Assembly (NCBI GenBank): GCA_033398695.1
Contig: CM065815.1
Location: 139,979,001 to 140,043,000 of the forward strand
Direction of reading: 5' to 3'
Length of the DNA: 64,000 nt
Origin: Orobanche coerulescens
Lineage: Eukaryota > Streptophyta > Magnoliopsida > Lamiales > Orobanchaceae
Positions within the stretch are counted from its first letter, which is position 1, and the number at the start of each line of letters is the position of its first letter. Shown here one piece after another: positions 56,482 to 64,000 of this stretch. A program made the translations under genes and the position numbers. The notes under the pieces are model-generated. The model was not told the DNA's origin. It made no database searches and saw nothing but the letters and a program-made list of their open reading frames with translations.

Positions 56482-59400
56482 CCGATCAAGTCGATTCCCC
56501 ACTTGGCGAATGGCCATGGGCAATATACGGAAGTGAGGGTTTCCGGCGGGGATCGGATCTGCGAAGAGAAGATTTGACACCGGACGCACTTCCGTACGAG
56601 CGTGATGGCGTCTTTTTTGAGATTGGGCCAATAATAGCCTTGCCGGATCAATTTATAGGCCAATGCCTGGCCGCCAGAATGATTACCGCAACCCTCGTGC
56701 ACCTCTCTGAGGGCATACTCTGCTTCTGACTCGGACAGGCATTTCAGCAATGGAACAGAATATCCTCTTTTGTATAAGGTTCCATCCATGATGGTGAACC
56801 GGGCGGACTGAGTTCGTAACAATCTCGCCTGGGCTCGGTCCTCGGGTAAAATGCCGCTTTGAAGATATCGGACTATAGGCTGCATCCATCCTTGCGGTTC
56901 TGATTGTTCGGCTGCCCGGACTTCGGCCATTTCCAGGGCTGATGAGGCATGATACCCTATGCTGACCTCGTCCATATGTTCGGCTCCGGAACTGGATGCG
57001 AGTTTGGCCAAGGAGTCGGCTTGGATATTCTCGGTTCTGGGGATGTGTTGTATAGTTCCCCGAAAATCTTGCAGCCGGGCCCGCGCTAGGCTGAGGTACT
57101 TAACCAGCTTGGGTTCCTTAGCTTCGTATTCGTCGTTGATTTGGTTCACCACTAATTGAGAGTCACTCAAAACAGTGAGGCGAGCAAGACCGAGAGAGGT
57201 CGCCATTTCTAGACCGGCCAAGAGAGCTTCATATTCTGCCTCATTGTTGGTGGTCGAAAAGCCTAAGCGAATGGCCGAGCAGAACAAACGTTGGTCAGGA
57301 CTGACGAGGACTATTCCTGCACCCGACCGGTCGGCGGTTGAAGATCCATCTACGTAGAGTGACCACTCTTCTGATCGGTCATTCTCTTGTGCGATCGCTG
57401 GTGTGAACTCTGCAATGAAGTCTGCCAGGGCTTGACCCTTTATGGCAGTGCGCGATTCATAAGTTATGTCAAACTGTCCGTGTTCGACGGCCCATTTGAT
57501 CATCCGGACGGATACATCAGGTCGGTGCATGACCTGCTTTAAAGGGTAGTTTGTTAAGACGACTACCTGATGTTCCAGAAAGTAGGGTCCTAACTTCCGG
57601 GATGCCATTATGAGCGCATAGGCCAACTTTTCCATCGGGGCGTATCTGAGCTCGGCATCATGGAGGGCCTGACTGACATAATAGACCAGATGTTGAACTG
57701 CATTCTCCGTTCGGATTAAAGCGGCGCTGATCGCAGAGTCGGATACCGCGAGGTATAAATTGAGAAGTTCCCCTTGGGTCGGTCGCTGTAAGATCGGGGC
57801 TTCTGCCAGGACTTCCTTGATAGTTTCGAAGGCTCTTTGGCAAGGTTCTGTCCATTGAAAATCTTGGTTCTTTTTTATCGCCTCAAAGAAAGGTTTGCAT
57901 TTATCAGTTGAGCGAGAGATAAAGCGACTTAGCGCGGCTAGTCGGCCAGTTAGGCTCTGCACCTTTTTGACCAAATTTGGAGGAACAAGTTCGGTCACTG
58001 CCTTAATTTTATCGGGGTTGGCTTCAATCCCTCTTTGGCTCACCATGTAGCCGAGGAATTTTCCAGAACCTACCCCAAATGAACATTTCTTCGGATTTAA
58101 CTTCATTTTATACTCTCGCAAAATAGCAAACATTTTATTGAGGTCATTTACATAATCGGCCGAGCGCAAAGACTTCACTAACATATCATCTACATACACC
58201 TCCATTGTAAGGCCTATCAAGCTATTGAACATTTTATTTACCAGGCGTTGGTAGTTTGCGCCGGCATTCTTGAGCCCGAAAGGCATCATTCGGTAACAGT
58301 ATAGGTCGCGGGCCGAGCAGAAGGAGGTGTTTTCTTCATCAGTAGGATGCATTGGGATCTGGTTGTATCTGGAATATGCATCCATAATGCTCATCAGCTC
58401 GTGCCCGGCCATTGCATCCACCATGTAATCAATATGGGGAAGGGGGTAGCTATCTTTCGGGCAGGCTTTATTCAGGTTAGAGAAGTCAATGCAGAGCCTC
58501 CATAGCCCGGTCGGCTTTTTTACCAAGACCGGGTTGGCTACCCAGGTTGGGTACTGGGCTTCCCGGATGAACCCATTGTCGATCAGCTTTTCTACTTCCT
58601 CCTCCAGCCCCTTCTGTCGTTCAGGCCCCATTTTCCTCCTTATCTGAATAACCGGCTTTGAACTGGGGTCGATATTCAGCCGGTGGCATGCAAGTTCTGG
58701 GTCAATCCCCGGCATGTCCGAATGGGTCCACGCGAAGACATCCAAGTTCTGTCTCAGGTGGAAGATTAGCTCGAAGCGGATCGGCACTTGGAGGTTGTGG
58801 CCGATCTTTAGCCGTCGGACGGGATCAGATGGGTCCATGTCGACCTGGTCCAACTCTTCTGTTGGCTCAGCATGGCGAATTTTCCCTTTCGGGTTTTGAT
58901 ATCGCGGGTCGACAGGATCCTCTTCTGGGATCGGCTCCTTTCCGGGCCTGCGGCCCCGATCCGCTTCCTGGGTAGTTTCTACTTCGAGGGTTCGTGCGGC
59001 CCCGGGACCTTCGATCTCCAGTTCGAGCAGTGTGTCTCCTGCCAGCAGTTCGGAGCTGGTGGCCCCCATTTCTTCTGATAAATTTTCCAGGATGCCCTCT
59101 GCAGCATTGACCTCGTGAGCCCGGATGCTGAGACTGCATTCCCGGACGGCCCTTTGATCTCCCCTATGTACCCCGACGCCGTCCGGGGTGGGAAACTTCA
59201 TGCACAGGTGATACGTGGACTGAGTGGCCCTCAGCCTTGACATCACAGGTCGGCCTATGATGGCGTTATAGTCACTGTGCACATCGATGATCTTGAAGGT
59301 AGTGATCATCGTCCTTCTGATCGGCCCCTGACCGAACTCCAAGGCGAGGTCGATTTCCCCCAGTGGTGAGGTACGGCAGTTGGCAAATCCCCTAATGTCC

Positions 59401-60620
59401 TCGTTGCAGGGCCGGACATAAGATTGGTCTATCTTCATCCTTCGAAGGGTATGAAGGCAGATGATGCTGGCATAGGCCCCGGAGTCTACCAACACCCTAT
59501 GTACCGGGATTCCCATTATGGACAGGGTGATGACAAGGGCGTCTGAATGGGGATGGTCCAAGCCGTCTGCATCGGACTCTTCAAAAGTAACGGCCAGTTG
59601 GGGGTTTTTGGGGGCTTCTTCGGCCACTGATAGGAACCCCTCTGCTCGGCGCTCGGTCCATTGATAAGAGGTGGTAGCCTCTCGAATGGATGCCTTTTTC
59701 TGCCGCTTTGACCGATGATCATCGATCTCGGCTGTTCCCATGATGGTCAGAATTTCCCGGGGGGACTTGGGGGCTGGAGGCACCCGATCGTTCTTGGCTC
59801 TTGTCGGGTCGGCCCGATCCTGGCGATCCCGAGGCGGGTTCCGGGTAAATCGCCTTAAGCCTGTATCGTCGCATACCGCGATCAGGGCGGCTACGAGGTC
59901 CCGACACTGTTCAATGTTGTGACCCGTTGATTCATGATATTTACAAAAGCGGATCTGGTCCATGTCCTTCTGGTCTTTATAGATCGGCCGAGGTACCGGG
60001 AGCAAATTTTTGTCCTTTATTTGATCAAATATGGCCGCGGCTCCAACGGAATATATTTCAGCGAAATTAGCCATGAGCTCGGGCCTACGCTTCCGATAGC
60101 TCTGAGTTGTTGGGGCTGTTGAGGAAGAGGCGGGAGCCTTATTCTCCCGGCCAGATTCTTGACGGGCCTCTCTGTAGTCATGCCTCTCCTCTTTCTTCTT
60201 GTAGTACCCTTTCTGATCGGAGGGCATGACTAAAACTGGTGCCGGCATAGCTTCCTCGGCAGCTATATGGGAGCTGGCGCGCTCCAAGAATTCCTGGTAG
60301 GTGTGTGGGACATTCTGGCACACAATCCAGTGGAAAAAAGAATTTTTGAGAAGGCCGGCCTGGGCGATAATAGCCAGCGCGTCGTCCGACATGGGTTCCG
60401 TCTCCAATATCCGTTTGTTGAAACGAGATATATAATCTTTAAGGGACTCGTTCGGCCCCTGTACGACGGAAGCGGTGGATGAGCGCGGGGCGACTCGCAC
60501 AAGGGATCCCATGAAATGGGATCGGAACGTCGCCGAGAGCTGGGCCCATGTCTGAATAGAATGGTGGGGCAGCGTCCGATACCATCCCTCTCCCCCAGAG
60601 TCAAGGAGAACATTCGGCAC
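56448..60620 (-). CDS. Tat Gag-Pol polyprotein: gag C-part, protease, RT, two RNase H domains, integrase N-part
   Basis: One uninterrupted 1390-codon frame. Gag core is at 1-150. A CKYHESTGHNIEQC zinc knuckle lies near 226. The protease VLVDSGAYASII is near 377. RT has WRLCIDFSNLNKACPKDSYPLPHID and the catalytic YVDD near 808. The first RNase H covers about 945-1075. The second, archaeal-type RNase H (LYVDGSSTADRSGAGIV, NNEAEYEALLAGLEMA, SDSQLVVNQI) covers about 1085-1215. The integrase zinc domain (H...H, CVRCQIF) is near 1300-1350. It ends in core sequence KWGIDLIG, followed by about 13 codons read into the inserted LTR. The listed ATG is not the true start: gag continues upstream in another frame. 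Confidence 0.9.
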   Translation of the reverse strand: MPNVLLDSGGEGWYRTLPHHSIQTWAQLSATFRSHFMGSLVRVAPRSSTASVVQGPNESLKDYISRFNKRILETEPMSDDALAIIAQAGLLKNSFFHWIVCQNVPHTYQEFLERASSHIAAEEAMPAPVLVMPSDQKGYYKKKEERHDYREARQESGRENKAPASSSTAPTTQSYRKRRPELMANFAEIYSVGAAAIFDQIKDKNLLPVPRPIYKDQKDMDQIRFCKYHESTGHNIEQCRDLVAALIAVCDDTGLRRFTRNPPRDRQDRADPTRAKNDRVPPAPKSPREILTIMGTAEIDDHRSKRQKKASIREATTSYQWTERRAEGFLSVAEEAPKNPQLAVTFEESDADGLDHPHSDALVITLSIMGIPVHRVLVDSGAYASIICLHTLRRMKIDQSYVRPCNEDIRGFANCRTSPLGEIDLALEFGQGPIRRTMITTFKIIDVHSDYNAIIGRPVMSRLRATQSTYHLCMKFPTPDGVGVHRGDQRAVRECSLSIRAHEVNAAEGILENLSEEMGATSSELLAGDTLLELEIEGPGAARTLEVETTQEADRGRRPGKEPIPEEDPVDPRYQNPKGKIRHAEPTEELDQVDMDPSDPVRRLKIGHNLQVPIRFELIFHLRQNLDVFAWTHSDMPGIDPELACHRLNIDPSSKPVIQIRRKMGPERQKGLEEEVEKLIDNGFIREAQYPTWVANPVLVKKPTGLWRLCIDFSNLNKACPKDSYPLPHIDYMVDAMAGHELMSIMDAYSRYNQIPMHPTDEENTSFCSARDLYCYRMMPFGLKNAGANYQRLVNKMFNSLIGLTMEVYVDDMLVKSLRSADYVNDLNKMFAILREYKMKLNPKKCSFGVGSGKFLGYMVSQRGIEANPDKIKAVTELVPPNLVKKVQSLTGRLAALSRFISRSTDKCKPFFEAIKKNQDFQWTEPCQRAFETIKEVLAEAPILQRPTQGELLNLYLAVSDSAISAALIRTENAVQHLVYYVSQALHDAELRYAPMEKLAYALIMASRKLGPYFLEHQVVVLTNYPLKQVMHRPDVSVRMIKWAVEHGQFDITYESRTAIKGQALADFIAEFTPAIAQENDRSEEWSLYVDGSSTADRSGAGIVLVSPDQRLFCSAIRLGFSTTNNEAEYEALLAGLEMATSLGLARLTVLSDSQLVVNQINDEYEAKEPKLVKYLSLARARLQDFRGTIQHIPRTENIQADSLAKLASSSGAEHMDEVSIGYHASSALEMAEVRAAEQSEPQGWMQPIVRYLQSGILPEDRAQARLLRTQSARFTIMDGTLYKRGYSVPLLKCLSESEAEYALREVHEGCGNHSGGQALAYKLIRQGYYWPNLKKDAITLVRKCVRCQIFSSQIRSPPETLTSVYCPWPFAKWGIDLIGFVSRIILSDR

Positions 60621-61317
60621 CGGAATGCGTCCTGAGACCCGTGCAAGTCCATCCAGGAATTATAATGCCCAAGATGGGCGTTGGGGTTTGTCTCCCCGTT
60701 GTACGGCGGAATCTGAGGAATCTTGAACTTCTCCGGGAGGGGTTCCGCCAGAACACTGGGGGCCAGGGGACTCCCCTGGCCGTTAAGCCACTCCGAACTT
60801 TGGGATGGCTGGAGTTGCTTGTTTTCGAGCTCTGTAAGGCGTTTTTTAAGAAACTCGATCTCACTCGAGTTATCGCCTGGAGTATGAGGTAATATTTGCG
60901 TCGGATTTAGGGACTGGTGGGGAGCTTTTTCTTCTTTACGGCTCTGGCTCTGGGTAGTGGGAGCCGGCGCCGCTTTTTCGATTTTCTTCCCCGCCCAAGG
61001 CGATCAAAAACGGATATGGGGCGCGAAAGCCTACTTTTTCGAGAGGGATGTGAGCTTTCGCCATGGCTTTCCGCCCTTTCCCCGGCGACCCCAGAGGCTG
61101 TCCTCTTTTTGTTTCTTCCCGAGGCAGCTGGGCGGGTCGTCTGAGATTCCGCCTCCACATGGTCTTCGGGCGTTTGAAGGGTCCCGCCCCCAGTAACTCG
61201 TGCCATAAGGGCCGTCATGTCCTGGATGAAGGCTGGATGTTTAAAGCATTCGACCACCTTACGGAGGTTTTCTTCCTCCGTCGCGGGCTGAGGGTTTTTT
61301 GAACAGTCATGAGACAT
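60601..61317 (-). pseudogene. Tat gag, N-terminal part, two frameshifts
   Basis: An ATG at 61317 (MSHDCSKNPQPATEEENLRK...) opens 136 codons to a stop at 60907. In another frame, 60900-60620 reads a coiled SSEIEFLKKRLTELENKQLQ segment, then KFKIPQIPPYNGETNP and HLGHYNSWMDLHGSQDAFRCRMF (in part). A further shift near 60600-60615 joins the long polyprotein frame. So two small indels separate an otherwise complete gag. It lies 65 bases inside the 5' LTR. Confidence 0.75.
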
Positions 61318-61360
61318 CTCCGGTGAGCAGTATATATATTTTTTTTTATCAAAGGTTGCC

Positions 61361-61378
61361 GCCCTCCTTCTAGCGCCA
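61361..61378 (-). promoter_or_regulatory. Tat primer-binding site
   Basis: On the minus strand TGGCGCTAGAAGGAGGGC lies three bases from the 5' LTR edge at 61382. It is almost identical to the sites of both gag-only copies. The primer tRNA is unassigned. Confidence 0.75.
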
Positions 61379-61381
61379 ATC

Positions 61382-62102
61382 TGTTGACGTCTGGTTTGGT
61401 CAACGTCACGTGTGCTGATCTGGACGAATGGATCGAAGCCACGTAGAAAATAATAAATAAGATGAAAAGAATTGGATCACTAAATTTTATTAATGACCTT
61501 AATATAGAGTAGAGCCGAGCAGAATATTTTTGTGCCGGTCTATCTTTTTTGCTTGCTAATTACAAGTCTTATCTTTTTTCTCAGTGATTACAAATTCTCT
61601 CTTTTTATCATAAATGCCAAAAGTCCAAAGATCTCTTTTCACTGTATATTCCTTCTATATATAGGCAATCTTGGCCAGTCAGGAGATGACAGCTGGCGAA
61701 TGCTGGGGAATATGCCCAAAACACTTGTCAGACTGTAAATATGCCTTAGGCACGTGGCGGCCTCTAAGGATTGCTTCAGGAAGGGACATGACAGCAGGCG
61801 TTAATTGGCATGCGGGTCTGTCCCGCATGCTTCTGGCGAAGCTTATCCGCTGGGGTCGGTCCTCGGGTCTCCCACCGTTCAGGTCGGTCGTGTTGTAATG
61901 ATGAATCGGAGCGTTTTTATCTTCAATCTGCTCGGCTCTCCTGGGTCGGATATCGGGTCGGCTTTGATGTCTCTGCCCGGTCCGGTTTTTAACGAGCCCG
62001 GGAGAAAATCGGGTTCATAATTGGTTCGGCTTCAAGCTCTGCTCGGCCGGTTCAGCCGCCTGGAGTGCTTACGTGGATGCCAAGGTGAATGGTCTATCAA
62101 CA
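61382..62102 (-). mobile_element. Tat 5' LTR
   Basis: It pairs with 45801-46521. TATATATAG on the minus strand lies at about 61655-61664. Upstream in U3 is a GCATGCGGG...CCCGCATGC hairpin with a five-base loop at about 61809-61831. Confidence 0.92.
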
Positions 62103-62319
62103 ATGATAAGACTGGATTGGACAGCATAGGACAAGACAAAATTAAAAATAGTCTGTCCTACGTTTGGTAGAACTAAAACAAGACTGGACTAAAATTGCTA
62201 AAATGACCCGAGTGCCCCTATTTATATATTATTTTACATTTAAAAATATATGATCTAAAACATATAAAAATAATATGTATTTTATCTTAAAAATATATTA
62301 TTTTACTTTTAAAAATATA
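62103..62319. other. AT-rich flank with inverted-repeat motif
   Basis: No gene is seen. ACTGGATTGGACA (62111-62123) is matched in reverse at about 62999-63011, which hints at a diverged DNA transposon covering 62108-63015 into which the Tat element and the next MITE were inserted. Its true ends were not established. Confidence 0.3.
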
Positions 62320-62581
62320 CTACCTCCGTCCATAAGAGTGCTCACTCTTTATGGGTACGAGTTTTAATAAAAGTTAGGTAGTGGCGGATTTGAGTGGATA
62401 AATGGTCCCACTTTTGTTGTATGTGTATGTTAATTATTGTGGATCATCCTTGGTATTGTTGCAAATAAGTTGAAAATATGGAGTAAAAGTATAAGGAATA
62501 TTTTCTATAAGTGGATTGAGCACACTCTTGTGGGACGGACGAAAATGACAAATTGAGCACACTCTTGCGGGACGGAGTGAG
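62320..62581. mobile_element. Stowaway-like MITE
   Basis: The ends CTACCTCCGTCC and, reversed, CTCACTCCGTCCC are flanked by TA at 62318-62319 and 62582-62583. The right end is doubled: GAGCACACTCTTG(T/C)GGGACGGA occurs twice within 70 bases. It is non-coding. Confidence 0.82.
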
Positions 62582-63073
62582 TATTATTTATATGTCATTG
62601 TACTTTCAAAAATATGTTATTAAAAAAAAATAGTTTACTTTGAATATATATTTTGTTTAAAAATATATATATTTTTTTTAAATTATATAATTTTTTTGAA
62701 AAATTACTATTTAAAAGTTTGTCATTTTACTTTTAAAAATATATTATTTAAAAAATATACTATTTTACTTTTAAAAAATATATTATGTGTATATCATCTA
62801 AGATTTAGATCATTGCATAAATGGTTTAGAGAAAAAAGCTGGATTACGAGGTAACATGGCCATTATTTGTTTTGTCCCATGTTCCACGTATGTGGGTGGA
62901 ACAAAAAAACTCAAGAATAGTCTCTAGTTTTTGTCCCATGTTGTCCAACCTCATTTTTGTCCCATAAAATGCCAAATATGAGACTGTTTATTTATTTTTG
63001 TCCAATCCAGTTTCATTCAGCCGGCATACCAAACGCACTCTTCCCAACCCAAATATCTAGTCGATGTGCTATA
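62582..63073. other. AT-rich DNA, no gene
   Basis: Poly-A/T-rich with repeated TTTAAAAATATATTA words and no coding potential. The inverted motif noted at 62999-63011 lies here. Confidence 0.6.
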
Positions 63074-63741
63074 CAGTAGAAACTCTATAAATTAATATTA
63101 TTGGGACAACCAAAATTTATTAATTAAAAGAGTTATTAATTAATCGACAATTTAATAATTATTAATTTATATATTAATTAATATTTTATTAATTTATAAT
63201 GAAATACTTAATTTACAAACAACTTTCAAACTTTCACTTAATTATTGTACAATGCATGTACATATCAAATGAAGGGTCCAATTTAAAATAACCCTTCAAT
63301 CTCTCATCTTATTATGCGTCATGTGTTGAATATATCAGTGTATATTTTTTCTATAAATACAAAATCAAAATATGCGAACATTAAAGCGGCCATCATATTG
63401 AATAATTTATTGCTGAGCTTATATGAGAATACAACACTAGAAGTTCTTACGGTGATAAGGAAAATTAGAGATGCGATTTAAGATGAAATTGATTCCAACA
63501 AAAAAGAAATACAATTGAGTAATTTTTTAAGAAACCTTCATAAATTATTCCTATAATATGTACAATATATAAGGAATTATTAATTTATATTTTATATGGG
63601 ACCTATAAAAATTATCAAAAATGTATTATCTTATAATGTTAGCGAATTATTAATTTAAGACCTATCGCAGTCTGACCGCCAAAACTATTATCTTAGAGAG
63701 TTTATTAAATAATCGAGTATTAAATTATCGAGTTTCTACTG
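63074..63741. mobile_element. Mariner-like MITE with TA duplication
   Basis: CAGTAGAAACTCTATAAATTAATA at the left (in part) and, reversed, CAGTAGAAACTCGATAATTTAATA at the right form inverted repeats of about 24 bases. They are flanked by TA at 63072-63073 and 63742-63743. It is 668 bp, AT-rich, with no transposase. Similar CTCTATAAATTAATA ends are common in plant MITEs. Confidence 0.78.
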
Positions 63742-63743
63742 TA

Positions 63744-64000
63744 CGTAACTTAACCTGGCTCGGTAGGCTAACTATGGCTCGATGTTTGTGAACATGTAGC
63801 TCGATCAAAAGTAAACATACCGAACCAAATCAATTTACACATATTAAGGGAAATTGATTTACACATGACAAGCCATGTAGCAAATACCGAGCCAGAACAA
63901 TTAACACATATTGAGCTAAACTAGCAGTTTGGCTCGATCTACTTGCAAATACACAGTCGCTTTATTTTTTTTGTTATGTTAATTGGTAGCCTTTTTATAC
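63744..64000. other. Unannotated right edge
   Basis: No gene is seen. Several GGCTCGAT/GAGCCA words recur and may belong to another small repeat that continues past the window. Confidence 0.4.

Larger units (their letters stand above)
45801..62102 (-). mobile_element. Tat-type Ty3/gypsy element with antisense gene and nested gag-only element
   Basis: 721 bp LTRs lie at both ends (TGTTGACGTC...CTATCAACA on the plus strand). Flanks CTGAT (45796-45800) and ATGAT (62103-62107) are a target duplication with one change. On the minus strand: PBS, gag, protease, RT, RNase H, second RNase H, integrase. A plus-strand gene lies between integrase and the 3' LTR. The extra RNase H is typical of the Tat lineage. 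A 6.1 kb gag-only element splits the integrase. Without it the element would be about 10.2 kb. Confidence 0.92.

Noticed and set aside
45729..63046. A single DNA transposon split by the Tat element, with ends near 45740 and 63035
   Set aside because: TTTGGATACCC and TTTGGTATGCC are only loosely alike, and no target duplication was found. Only the inner inverted motif is noted.

Overview
This 64 kb window is plant nuclear DNA. I support one intact host gene, an intronless PDX1.2-like pseudoenzyme of vitamin B6 synthesis (44396-45304, minus). Nearly everything else is nested LTR retrotransposons, solo LTRs and small DNA transposons. PDX1.2-type proteins, SIRE, Tekay, Tat and Athila-type elements, and Stowaway-, Harbinger- and hAT-like elements together point to a eudicot with a large, repeat-rich genome. 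I cannot name the species.

Left part (1-6738): a Tekay-like LTR end on the plus strand, 1.5 kb of non-coding leader-like DNA, and a second Tekay-like LTR in the opposite orientation. Middle (6739 to about 44300): one decayed Ty1/copia element on the plus strand whose gag, protease, integrase, RT and RNase H remnants are spread over 37 kb by later insertions. These are a SIRE-type solo LTR (7359-8784), a Stowaway-like MITE (9750-10004), a large truncated SIRE-type copia element on the minus strand (10743-35840), a Harbinger-like element (37216-38600), a 3.5 kb solo LTR (39477-42993) and a hAT-like element (43265-44039). The SIRE element itself holds a complete Tekay chromovirus (12554-21409), a Tekay-like solo LTR (25996-28280) and a gag-only gypsy element (28842-33265). 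Most of these boundaries are fixed by TG...CA ends and target site duplications read directly in the sequence.

Right part: PDX1.2 and its short promoter (imperfect heat-shock element, G24 run, TATA-like box), then a Tat-type Ty3/gypsy element (45801-62102, minus). It has an almost unbroken pol, a second RNase H domain and a separate antisense gene with its own TATA box and introns. Its integrase is split by a second copy of the gag-only family (50382-56481), which in turn holds an Athila-type solo LTR (53284-54873). The last 1.9 kb carries MITEs.

How the parts relate: the gag-only elements share their primer-binding site and LTR termini with the Tat element, so they look like its non-autonomous partners. 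Several unrelated LTR families share a promoter layout in which family-specific CpG-centred palindromes sit just upstream of the TATA box; this is the least conventional pattern here. LTR pairs at 12.5-21.4 kb and 28.8-33.3 kb differ in clustered indels, which may be assembly error rather than age.
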